Shown here: piece after piece, positions 1 through 7,926 of the stretch | Position numbering within the stretch: the stretch's first letter is position 1 | Layout: every line of letters starts with the position of its first letter | Made by a program: the position numbers and the translations under genes | From: Aminicenans sp964648465 | Lineage (GTDB): Bacteria > Acidobacteriota > Aminicenantia > Aminicenantales > Aminicenantaceae | Length of the DNA stretch: 36,840 nucleotides | Assembly (NCBI GenBank): GCA_964648465.1 | Contig: CAZYMU010000027.1 | Coordinates: 1 to 36,840 of the forward strand | Reading direction: 5' to 3' | Notes under the pieces: model-generated | The model's database searches: none | Told to the model about the DNA's origin: nothing | The model's input: only the letters and a program-made list of their open reading frames with translations

Positions 1-235
1 TCGTGGTGAAGGACCACAACTTCATGTGCTGTGCCTTGCATCTGCGGCAAGCTTGGCTCGTGAATAATCCACGTTCTCCTGAATTATTCATAAAAATGAC
101 GTTAAAAATCTTAGTGGAGCACAGACATGCCCTCAAATTCATATTATCTTAATAATCTATCATAGACATTTTAGCCTTAACAGACAATATTCCCATTAGA
201 TAATTGAAATTTTTAATATTTAATGCTATAAATCA
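1..235. other. Left-edge region, no confident gene
   Basis: The first 70 bases are clearly richer in G+C than the following sequence. A plus-strand frame is open from the window edge to a TAA at 65-67, which could be the last 21 codons of an upstream gene, but a second frame is also open to about 150 and neither product is recognised. From about 120 to 235 the sequence is AT-rich and non-coding. No CIRCE-type inverted repeat (TTAGCACTC and its complement) is visible here, although the next gene is hrcA. Confidence 0.4.
204..232 (+). promoter_or_regulatory. Possible sigma-70 promoter of the hrcA operon
   Basis: TTGAAA at 204-209 and TATAAA at 227-232 are separated by exactly 17 nt. Initiation would fall near 239, only about 12 nt before the preferred hrcA start and on top of its Shine-Dalgarno sequence. 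The match may therefore be fortuitous, or the transcript has an extremely short leader. Confidence 0.35.
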
Positions 236-250
236 TTGAGAGGAAAAAAG

Positions 251-1294
251 TTGAAAACCGAATCTTTAAGAGAGAAAGATACTAATATTCTGAATTTATT
301 AGTAGAGAACTATCTGAAAATTGGAAGCCATATAAGTTCAGGTTTTATTGTTAAAAAAACCAAAATGTCTATCTCATCTGCTACAGTAAGAAATATAATG
401 TCCAAGTTAGAGAATCACGGCTTCCTTTATCAACCTCATACATCTGCAGGCCGTATCCCAACTGATAAAGGTTTAAGGTTCTATGTCAACAGTTTATTAA
501 AAGAAGCCTTTTACAGTCGTGAATATGTAAACCTTCCTTTAGAAGATTTTTGTCTTGATAAAGGAGACTTCAATTCTCTTCTTATAAAGTTTTCAAAAGT
601 ACTATCAGATTATTCAGATAATATAGGATTTGTAATTTCTCCAAGGATTTCCAAGATAAATTTTAGCCATATAAAGTTTGTAAAAATATCTGAAGTGAAA
701 ATACTTATCATTTTAGTCGCTTTATCTAATTTCGTATTAACTGAATCTGTTGAAACGAAAGAATATTTCACTCAAGTTGAACTTGATAGAGCTTCTCGTT
801 ATATCAATGAAAATTTTGGAGGAAGAAACCTTGTTTTTATCCGTGATTATATTCTTAAAGAAGTCCCCAAATTCAAGATAAGATATGAAGATTTGATTAG
901 TAAATTGACAATACTTTTAAAAGCTTATTTTTTTCAGGAAAAGAGAGAAAACAAAATATTTTTACAGGGTACTGCAAAACTGTTAGAAAAACCTGATTTA
1001 TTTGATATGGAAAGGTTGAAATTTCTTTTTCAAAGCCTGGAGGAAAAGGCTAAACTTGCAAAGCTCCTTTCTGATTTTATAAGCCTTGAGAGGGTAAAAG
1101 TACTCATAGGGTCTGAATTGAATCTTCCCAATGTTTCAAGCTGTTCCCTTATTCTTTCTCATTATGGATATGACCGTCAGGTATTAGGTTCCTTAGGTAT
1201 AATAGGGCCAAAAAGAATTCCTTATAAAAAAATTATTCCTGTAGTGGATTTCGTAGCAAAAAAACTGAGCCAGGCTATCAGTTATGACAACTAG
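251..1294 (+). CDS. hrcA: Heat-inducible transcription repressor HrcA
   Basis: HrcA represses chaperone operons by binding CIRCE operators and is kept active by GroE. The N-terminal winged-helix region carries the family signatures SSATVRN and HTSAGRIPTDKGLRFYV, followed by the usual GAF-like core, at near-normal length (about 347 residues). I prefer the TTG at 251 because GAGAGG at 238-243 is correctly placed before it; the upstream in-frame TTG at 236 overlaps that Shine-Dalgarno sequence. It is the first gene of a compact hrcA-grpE-dnaK-dnaJ-kinase operon and ends about 10 nt before grpE. Autoregulation would be expected for the family, but I see no CIRCE element in the 235 nt available upstream. 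Confidence 0.93.
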   Translation: MKTESLREKDTNILNLLVENYLKIGSHISSGFIVKKTKMSISSATVRNIMSKLENHGFLYQPHTSAGRIPTDKGLRFYVNSLLKEAFYSREYVNLPLEDFCLDKGDFNSLLIKFSKVLSDYSDNIGFVISPRISKINFSHIKFVKISEVKILIILVALSNFVLTESVETKEYFTQVELDRASRYINENFGGRNLVFIRDYILKEVPKFKIRYEDLISKLTILLKAYFFQEKRENKIFLQGTAKLLEKPDLFDMERLKFLFQSLEEKAKLAKLLSDFISLERVKVLIGSELNLPNVSSCSLILSHYGYDRQVLGSLGIIGPKRIPYKKIIPVVDFVAKKLSQAISYDN

Positions 1295-1304
1295 GGAGGA
1301 GAAA

Positions 1305-1907
1305 ATGTCAAAAAAAATTGGAACAGAGCCAGAATTAAATGACCAAGAACATAAAATAGAAATAGAATATATAATCAATAAAAAAAAGCAAATAAAAGAT
1401 AAACATGATGATATAAAAACATATGGAATCAAACTGAGAAAAAAGGAAAAAGAAATAAAAAATCTTAGAAAAGAAAATGCAGAACTAAAAGAAGAATATT
1501 TAAGGCAATTAGCCGAGAAAGATAATCTTAGAAAGAGGCTTGAAAGAGAAAAAAATGAATTTTACCAGTATGCTCTTTCTGAATTTTTAAGTGATCTTAT
1601 TGTTGTGCTAGATAATTTTGAGAGAGCTTTGGAGACTGAGGATCAAAATGATAGTAAAAGTTACCAGGAAGGAATAAAGATGATCTATAAACAGTATCAA
1701 GATGTACTCATAAAACAGGGAGTAACATATATAGATACGAAAGATAAAAAATTTGACCCGAATCTGCATCAAGCTTTTGTTACTGAAGAATCCGAGGATG
1801 TTGAAGAGATCCAAATAAGTGAAGAACTTCAACGGGGATATACACTACATGACAGGCTCTTACGTCCGAGTCTGGTTAAAGTCATTATTCCAAAAAAAGA
1901 GAAATAA
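1305..1907 (+). CDS. grpE: GrpE nucleotide exchange factor
   Basis: GrpE releases ADP from DnaK during the Hsp70 cycle. The protein (200 residues from this start) has a long charged N-terminal coiled coil and the conserved LSDLIVVLDNFERALE helix. The C-terminal beta domain is also present, with FDPNLHQAF and GYTLHDRLLRPSLVKV. An in-frame ATG at 1284 exists, but the GGGAGGA at 1294-1300 serves the ATG at 1305, and the earlier start would overlap the end of hrcA. The stop codon is two bases from dnaK, which implies translational coupling. The lysine- and glutamate-rich N-terminus reflects the AT-rich genome. Confidence 0.93.
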   Translation: MSKKIGTEPELNDQEHKIEIEYIINKKKQIKDKHDDIKTYGIKLRKKEKEIKNLRKENAELKEEYLRQLAEKDNLRKRLEREKNEFYQYALSEFLSDLIVVLDNFERALETEDQNDSKSYQEGIKMIYKQYQDVLIKQGVTYIDTKDKKFDPNLHQAFVTEESEDVEEIQISEELQRGYTLHDRLLRPSLVKVIIPKKEK

Positions 1908-1909
1908 TT

Positions 1910-3502
1910 ATGAAGCATGTTATTGGTATTGATCTAGGAACTACTTATTCTTGTATGGCCTATTTGGAAGGAAAAGAACCAAGAGTTATACATAATATTG
2001 AAGGAATGCAGGTAACTCCATCTGTTGTAAGTTTTACAAGCAAGGGAGAAAGGTTAATCGGCAACTTAGCCTCAAGGCAAGCAATTACAAATCCTGAAAA
2101 TACAATTACTTCTATTAAAAGGTTCATGGGGAAAAAATTCCTGTCAAAAGATGTTCAAGAATCATTAAAAAGAATTCCCTATAAGTTAAAAGAGGCTCCT
2201 AATGGTGATGTAATAGTTGAAATTGATTCTAAAGTGATAACTCCTCAAGAGATCTCTGCTATGATTCTTGGGTATATGAAGAAATGTGCTGAATCATACT
2301 TTGGAGAAAAAGTAAATAAAGCTGTAATCACAGTTCCGGCACATTTTAATGACAACCAGAGGCAAGCTACAAAAGATGCTGCCAGAATTTCAGGCCTCGA
2401 AATATTGCGGGTTATTAACGAGCCAACTGCTGCAAGCTTGGCTTATGGCTTTAATGAGAAAAAAAACAGCATTGTAGCTGTATATGATATGGGAGGGGGA
2501 ACTTTTGATATAACATTGATGGAAGTAAATAGCGGCATTTTCAATGTACTAGCAACGAATGGTAATTCCTATCTTGGAGGGGATGATTTTGATACACGCA
2601 TCGTGGAGTGGCTTATAGATGAATTTAAAAAGGAAAATGGTGTTGACCTTTCAGAAGATAAATTAGCACTACAGAGAATAAAAGAAGCGGCAGAAAAGGC
2701 TAAACGCGAACTCTCTTTTACTCTTGAAACTGAAATTCACCTTCCCTTTATTTGTTCCTATAAATCCAGCTCAAAACATATAAGAAAGAAGATGACAAGA
2801 AGATTACTCGAAGAATTAACAGGAGATTTTGTTGAAAAAACTATACCTTACATTGAGCAAGCACTATACGATGCTAAAATAGAACCTGCGCAAATCGATG
2901 AAACAATTCTAGTCGGTGGACAAACTCGTATGCCCTTGATAAAAAGGATGATAACAGATTTTTTTAGGAAAGAACCTGTTGAGCATTTGAATCCTGACGA
3001 GATTGTGGCTATGGGAGCCTCTATTCAATCAGCCGTTTTGCAAGGTAAAATGTCCGATCTTGTTGTTCTTCTTGATGTAACCTCTATTTCTTTGGGCATT
3101 GAAACGGAAAATGAAAACTTTGTCAAAATTATTGAAAAAAATAGCACTATTCCTACAAAAAAAACAATGGCATTTACGACAGTTGAGAATGATCAAAGGA
3201 GAGTGAGAATACATGTTCTCCAGGGTGAAAGTGAAAAAGCAGCCGAGAACATATCCTTAGCGGTATTTAGCCTTGTAGGAATAGAAGCAGCTCCTGCCGG
3301 CATGCCAAAGATTGATGTTACTTTTGAAATAGATACTGATGGAATAGTTAAAGTTTCAGCCAAAGATATCGCTACTGGTAGAGAACAAGGAATTGAAGTA
3401 AGACCTTCTTCTGGTCTTACTAAAGAGGAAATAGATAATATTATAAAGACACAAAAGAAGGAATCTGGGGTAGAGAAGGATGACAAAACAGGACTATTAT
3501 GA
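1910..3502 (+). CDS. dnaK: Hsp70 chaperone DnaK, lacking the helical lid
   Basis: DnaK is the ATP-driven chaperone that binds exposed hydrophobic segments. The nucleotide-binding domain is complete (phosphate loop GIDLGTTYSCMAYLEG, VYDMGGGTFD, VGGQTRMP). The linker DLVVLLD lies at about 383-389 and a beta substrate-binding domain follows to about 505. The protein then stops at 530 residues, whereas normal DnaK has roughly 610-640, so nearly the whole alpha-helical lid and disordered tail are missing. The last 23 nt overlap the start of dnaJ, so the end is genuine and not an isolated sequencing stop. Lidless Hsp70 should bind peptide with fast exchange. Whether another full-length DnaK exists in the genome cannot be seen here. 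Confidence 0.92.
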   Translation: MKHVIGIDLGTTYSCMAYLEGKEPRVIHNIEGMQVTPSVVSFTSKGERLIGNLASRQAITNPENTITSIKRFMGKKFLSKDVQESLKRIPYKLKEAPNGDVIVEIDSKVITPQEISAMILGYMKKCAESYFGEKVNKAVITVPAHFNDNQRQATKDAARISGLEILRVINEPTAASLAYGFNEKKNSIVAVYDMGGGTFDITLMEVNSGIFNVLATNGNSYLGGDDFDTRIVEWLIDEFKKENGVDLSEDKLALQRIKEAAEKAKRELSFTLETEIHLPFICSYKSSSKHIRKKMTRRLLEELTGDFVEKTIPYIEQALYDAKIEPAQIDETILVGGQTRMPLIKRMITDFFRKEPVEHLNPDEIVAMGASIQSAVLQGKMSDLVVLLDVTSISLGIETENENFVKIIEKNSTIPTKKTMAFTTVENDQRRVRIHVLQGESEKAAENISLAVFSLVGIEAAPAGMPKIDVTFEIDTDGIVKVSAKDIATGREQGIEVRPSSGLTKEEIDNIIKTQKKESGVEKDDKTGLL

Positions 3503-4613
3503 AGTTTTAGGTGTATCTCGTGATTCTTCTTCCGAAGAAATAAAAAGAGCCTATCGTCAAATGGCTCTAAAATATCATCCTGATAAAAATCCAGGTAAAA
3601 AAGATGCAGAAGAAAAATTTAAGATTGCGGCCGAAGCATACAGCGTTCTCATTGATCATAATAAAAGATCTATTTATGACCAATTTGGTTATGAAGGTTT
3701 GCGAGGAGAAGGATTTAGCGGATTTTCTGGATTTAATTCATCAATTTTTGAAGATTTCGAAGATATCCTAGGAAATTTTTTTAATTTTGGATTCGGGAAT
3801 TTCTTTGGAACACGTCAGAAAAGAAATTCATATTATCCTAGTAGAGGAAGAGACCTCACTTTAGAACTTGAAGTATCATTGGAAGAAGCAGCCTTTGGGG
3901 TGGAAAAAGAAATCAAACTTAACCGGATTGAACTGTGCCCTGTATGTAAAGGTTCAAAAATGCAGCCTGGCACACAGAAATCTGTATGTAGCCAATGCCA
4001 GGGAAGAGGACAGGTCCGATATCAACAGGGCTTTTTTACCGTTTCTCGCACTTGTTCATATTGTAGAGGAACTGGAGAAATAATTACTTCTCCCTGTGAG
4101 GAATGCAAAGGTTCCGGTAAAATAAAAAAAAAGAAAACACTAAAGATTAAGATACCAGCAGGAGTTGATAATGGTATTAGGCTTAGAATGGAAGGGGAAG
4201 GGGAAGCTGGAGATAGAGGTGCATCAAGAGGCGATCTTTATATTTCTATTCGAGTAAAAAAACACGAGTTGTTTGAAAGAGAAAATAGTAATCTATTCTG
4301 TCAGGTTTCTATATCTTTTGCAAAGGCAATTTTGGGAACAACTTTGGAAATTCCAACTTTTGAAGGAAAAGAAACTTTGAAAATTGCTTCAAGTACTCAA
4401 ACGGGAAAAGTTTACAATTTAAAAGGGAAAGGGATGAAAAACCTTCATAACAATAGAAAGGGAGATTTATTTGTTAAAGTCGATGTTAGGACGCCAGAGA
4501 ATTTAACAAAAGAACAAAAAGAAATTATTAAACAGTTTGCTAAGTCCAGAGGTGAAAATTTGGAAAGAGCAGAACATAATATTGTCAGCAAGGTGAAAAA
4601 TATTTTCCATTAG
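3480..4613 (+). CDS. dnaJ: DnaJ co-chaperone (type I Hsp40)
   Basis: DnaJ stimulates the DnaK ATPase and delivers substrates. The architecture is complete: J domain with HPD at 33-35, a Gly/Phe-rich segment (about 75-110), four CxxCxGxG-type zinc repeats (CPVCKGSK, CSQCQGRG, CSYCRGTG, CEECKGSG, about 152-215), and C-terminal beta domains. The first repeat has K in place of the last G. Length (377) is normal. The start overlaps the 3' end of dnaK by 23 nt, and the kinase gene follows after 15 nt. This is the DnaJ expected to work with the lid-less DnaK encoded immediately upstream. Confidence 0.95.
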   Translation: MTKQDYYEVLGVSRDSSSEEIKRAYRQMALKYHPDKNPGKKDAEEKFKIAAEAYSVLIDHNKRSIYDQFGYEGLRGEGFSGFSGFNSSIFEDFEDILGNFFNFGFGNFFGTRQKRNSYYPSRGRDLTLELEVSLEEAAFGVEKEIKLNRIELCPVCKGSKMQPGTQKSVCSQCQGRGQVRYQQGFFTVSRTCSYCRGTGEIITSPCEECKGSGKIKKKKTLKIKIPAGVDNGIRLRMEGEGEAGDRGASRGDLYISIRVKKHELFERENSNLFCQVSISFAKAILGTTLEIPTFEGKETLKIASSTQTGKVYNLKGKGMKNLHNNRKGDLFVKVDVRTPENLTKEQKEIIKQFAKSRGENLERAEHNIVSKVKNIFH

Positions 4614-4628
4614 AGAGGAGCGCAGCTA

Positions 4629-5567
4629 ATGTTTCTCAAAGGCCAGAAGGTCGGTAAATATCATATTTTACAACTACTTGGGAGTGGTGGTTTTGGCTCT
4701 GTTTTCTTGGCTAAAAATACATGGCTTAACGTCCAAGTAGCGATTAAAGTACCCCACAAACAGTCAACAGAGCTTTTTAAACTTCTTAAAGAACCGAGGC
4801 TTCAAGCAGCTTTGGACCATCCAAATATTGTCCGCATGATTTCTGCTGAGAAAGTAAACAAGATCTTTTTCATGGTTATGGAATATGTTAAGGGAGAAAC
4901 ATTGGAAAAGATTTTAGAGCGTGAGAAAGCATTGGATTGTAAGAATTCAATTGAGTATGTTATACAGATTGCCAGTGCTGTTAGTCATGCTCATGAAAAT
5001 AAGATTGTCCATAGAGATTTAAGACCGTCTAATATAATTATCTCAAATGAGGGAATACTTAAAATTACTGATTTTGGGACATCGGTTTGGCTGAATAATA
5101 TGCCTTATGCATCGACTAGAATTGGATCTCCTCCGTATATGGCGCCTGAACAATTTTTAGGAAAAGCAACATTTAAATCTGACATCTATTCCATAGGGTG
5201 TATATTTTACGAGTTAATTATCGGAAGGCCTCCTATATTTGACCCAGATCCATTTAAAATATTGGAGAAGGCAAAAGATGGGAAAATTACACCCCCCCGC
5301 TTGAAAAACAATAAAATTCCTAAAGATATCAATAAAATTATAATGAAATGTCTTTCTCCAAAAATTGAAGAAAGATACCAGAAAGCCTCAGAAATCGTGA
5401 AAGAACTAACAAAATTCAAAGGTAAAGATGCTGATAAATCAGAACTGGATGATATATTAGGAAGAATAAGAGCAAGGGAAAGAATAAATAAAAAGCTATG
5501 TTGGAACTGTAGAAAGCCCTTGCCTATTAGAGCTAAGAAATGTCCTCACTGCGGAGCAATAATCTGA
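4629..5567 (+). CDS. Hanks-type Ser/Thr protein kinase with C-terminal zinc ribbon
   Basis: This is a soluble eukaryote-like kinase. Visible motifs are the glycine loop GSGGFGSVF (about 18-26), ATP-binding Lys40 in VAIK, the catalytic loop HRDLRPSN (His128, Asp130), DFG at 148-150 and an APEQ-type activation segment. The catalytic loop has Arg132 where most active Ser/Thr kinases have Lys. After the kinase fold, a charged linker leads to a four-cysteine zinc ribbon (CWNC...CPHC, 291-312). There is no transmembrane segment and no extracellular sensor domain. It follows dnaJ by 15 nt with a good ribosome-binding site (AGAGGAG), so it is probably co-expressed with the chaperones. Its substrates are unknown. 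Confidence 0.88.
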   Translation: MFLKGQKVGKYHILQLLGSGGFGSVFLAKNTWLNVQVAIKVPHKQSTELFKLLKEPRLQAALDHPNIVRMISAEKVNKIFFMVMEYVKGETLEKILEREKALDCKNSIEYVIQIASAVSHAHENKIVHRDLRPSNIIISNEGILKITDFGTSVWLNNMPYASTRIGSPPYMAPEQFLGKATFKSDIYSIGCIFYELIIGRPPIFDPDPFKILEKAKDGKITPPRLKNNKIPKDINKIIMKCLSPKIEERYQKASEIVKELTKFKGKDADKSELDDILGRIRARERINKKLCWNCRKPLPIRAKKCPHCGAII

Positions 5568-5791
5568 AATCATAACCTATTTATATTGTGATGATGCAAT
5601 TTTAGAAAATCTATACTAATAAATAAAAGCAATAAGGGAATGGAATCAAAAATGATGTAATTTGACTTCAATGAACAATTTAGATAAGATTACTTGCTGC
5701 ATTAAAATACCTTCGAAAAATGATAATATTAATACATTGGAATTTATCATCCTGGTTTAGTAAGCAATATAATTAAAAATAGGAGTTTTGA
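5568..5791. other. Intergenic region before ilvE
   Basis: A 224-nt AT-rich gap between the kinase and ilvE. I see no open reading frame with coding character and no clear terminator hairpin. The only recognisable elements are a possible promoter and the ilvE Shine-Dalgarno sequence AGGAG at 5781-5785. Confidence 0.5.
5662..5690 (+). promoter_or_regulatory. Possible promoter upstream of ilvE
   Basis: TTGACT at 5662-5667 and TAAGAT at 5685-5690 are 17 nt apart. The -10 match is only moderate, and a transcript from here would have a leader of about 95 nt. Confidence 0.3.
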
Positions 5792-6715
5792 ATGAGCACT
5801 TTTAATGAAAATAGTAAAGTTTGGATGAATGGAAAATTAGTACCATGGAAAGAGGCTAATATTCATATTGCTTCTCATGTTGTCCACTATGGAAGTTCCA
5901 TTTTTGAAGGATTCAGAGCGTATGAAAATCCTCATGGGATAGCAATTCTTCGACTTCAAACACATATAAAAAGGTTATTTAATTCATGTAAGATATATCG
6001 CATGGAAATTCCTTACACTGAGGAAGAAATCAATCAGGCTGTTATAAATACAATTAGAGTGAATAAACTCAAATCTTGCTATATCAGACCTGTAGTATAC
6101 AGAGGCTATGGAACATTGGGAGTCGATCCTTTCCCAAATCCTGTTGACTGTGCAATTTTAGCCTGGAAGTGGGGGAAATATCTTGGCGATGAAGCATTGG
6201 AAAATGGTGTTGATGTAAGAATATCTTCCTGGCAAAGGATGGCACCAAATACTTTTCCTGCATTAGCAAAGTCAGGCGCTAATTATATGAACTCTCAGCT
6301 TATTAAAATGGAGGCAATATTAGATGGATATATTGAGGGAATCGCTCTAAATGTTAGAGGACATATAAGTGAAGGAAGCGGAGAGAATATTTTTCTAGTA
6401 GTCGATAATGTCTTGTATACTCCACCATTATCTTCTTCTGTGTTGCCAGGAATAACAAGGAATTGTGTAATGCAGATAGCTAAAGATATAGGGATTCCTG
6501 TATCTGAAGAGACTATTCCAAGGGAAATGCTTTATATTGTAGATGAAGTGTTTTTCACAGGTTCGGCGGCTGAGATTACTCCTATTCGATCGGTTGATAA
6601 AATTTCTATTGGAAATGGAAAGAGGGGACCAATAACAAAAAAGCTTCAGAATGAATTTTTTGGATATATTAATGGTGATAAGGAAGATAAATATAACTGG
6701 TTGACATATGTATAA
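5792..6715 (+). CDS. ilvE: Branched-chain amino acid aminotransferase
   Basis: A fold-type IV PLP enzyme that transfers the amino group between glutamate and the 2-oxo acids of leucine, isoleucine and valine. Length (307) fits the family. Visible features are the N-terminal WMNGKLVPW strand, HYGSSIFEGFRAY, the PLP lysine Lys160 in the AKSGANYMNSQL segment, the GSGENIF motif and the phosphate-binding FFTGSAAEITPI region. The start ATG is preceded by AGGAG with suitable spacing. No other ilv or leu genes are nearby, so it is a stand-alone copy. A D-amino acid transaminase or aminodeoxychorismate lyase is less likely given the length and HYGSSIFEGFRAY. Confidence 0.9.
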   Translation: MSTFNENSKVWMNGKLVPWKEANIHIASHVVHYGSSIFEGFRAYENPHGIAILRLQTHIKRLFNSCKIYRMEIPYTEEEINQAVINTIRVNKLKSCYIRPVVYRGYGTLGVDPFPNPVDCAILAWKWGKYLGDEALENGVDVRISSWQRMAPNTFPALAKSGANYMNSQLIKMEAILDGYIEGIALNVRGHISEGSGENIFLVVDNVLYTPPLSSSVLPGITRNCVMQIAKDIGIPVSEETIPREMLYIVDEVFFTGSAAEITPIRSVDKISIGNGKRGPITKKLQNEFFGYINGDKEDKYNWLTYV

Positions 6716-6762
6716 AATAAAAATTAAAAAAATCAAATTTAATTTATTTGAAAGGGGGCAAG

Positions 6763-7926
6763 ATGGAAATAAATGAGCTTTTAAAAATAGCTATTGAAAG
6801 CGAAGCTTCCGACTTACATCTTAAAGCCGGAAATTTTCCTGTAATTCGCGTTCATGGAGCTCTGCAGCCTTTAACCACATTCCCAAGGTTATCAACAGAA
6901 GATACTTTTGAATTGGCGGATCAGATTACGAATGATTCCCAGAAGGAGACATTAAGAAATGATCTCGATATAGATTTAGCTTACAGTCTTGCAGGTTTCG
7001 GAAGATTCAGAGGAAGTATTTATCACCAGAGAGGAACATTGGCCATATCTTTGAGAATTATTCCATTAGAAGTGATTTCCATAAGAGAATTGCTACTTCC
7101 TGAAGTTCTGGAGAGTATTGCGATGGAACAGAGAGGCCTTGTTGTTGTAACGGGGACAACTGGTTCAGGTAAAACAACAACTCTTGCAGCAATGATCGAT
7201 CACATCAATATTCATCAAAGGCAAAATATCATTACTATTGAAGATCCAATAGAATATCTTCACCGCGATAAAAAGAGCACTATCAGCCAGAGGGAAGTAG
7301 GTCTTGATGTAACGGATTTTGCAAGAGGTCTTAGAGCATCCTTAAGAGAAGATCCAGATATTATTCTAGTTGGAGAAATGAGGGACAGAGATACGATTGA
7401 GACAGCTCTTCTGGCAGCCGAGACCGGGCATTTGGTCTTGAGTACTCTTCACACACTAGATGCACCTGAAACAATAAACCGTATTATCTCGGTTTTTGCT
7501 CCTCATCACCAGAGACAGGTTCGATTTCAGCTCTCTTCTATCATGAAGGCTGTAATTTCCATGAGACTCATTCCAAAAAAGGACGGCCAAGGAAGAGTAC
7601 CGGCTGTTGAGATTATGATAAATACGCCATATGTCGCAGAATGTATTCGTGATAGAGAAAAGACTAGCCTTATAAGGGATGCAATTGCATCAGGTATTTC
7701 TCAGTATCATATGCAGACTTTTGACCAATCAATTTATCACCTTTATAAAGAAGGTTTTATCTCTTACGAACAGGGGATGCGATATTCATCAAGTCCTGAT
7801 AATTTCAAATTGAGAGTTATGGGAATTCGGTCAACATTGGATGTTGCCATTGATGATATGGAAAAAGAGATGGGTAGTACTAAGAGAAAGAAAAAAGTCG
7901 AGGAAGAAGAACAAGAAGAAGAATAG
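6763..7926 (+). CDS. pilT: Type IV pilus retraction ATPase PilT (PilT/PilU family)
   Basis: A cytoplasmic hexameric motor that depolymerises type IV pili for twitching. An N-terminal PAS-like domain (SEASDLHLKAG) is followed by Walker A GTTGSGKTTT (about 131-140), acidic and Walker B boxes (ILVGEMRDRDTIETA), the His box (STLHTLDA) and a C-terminal MQTFDQSIYHLYKEG segment. The end is an unusual Lys/Glu-rich tail. I use the ATG at 6763 because AAAGGGGG precedes it closely; an upstream in-frame TTG at 6748 has no such site. The stop codon directly abuts the alaS start codon. PilU cannot be excluded. No other pilus genes are in the window. Confidence 0.9.
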   Translation: MEINELLKIAIESEASDLHLKAGNFPVIRVHGALQPLTTFPRLSTEDTFELADQITNDSQKETLRNDLDIDLAYSLAGFGRFRGSIYHQRGTLAISLRIIPLEVISIRELLLPEVLESIAMEQRGLVVVTGTTGSGKTTTLAAMIDHINIHQRQNIITIEDPIEYLHRDKKSTISQREVGLDVTDFARGLRASLREDPDIILVGEMRDRDTIETALLAAETGHLVLSTLHTLDAPETINRIISVFAPHHQRQVRFQLSSIMKAVISMRLIPKKDGQGRVPAVEIMINTPYVAECIRDREKTSLIRDAIASGISQYHMQTFDQSIYHLYKEGFISYEQGMRYSSSPDNFKLRVMGIRSTLDVAIDDMEKEMGSTKRKKKVEEEEQEEE

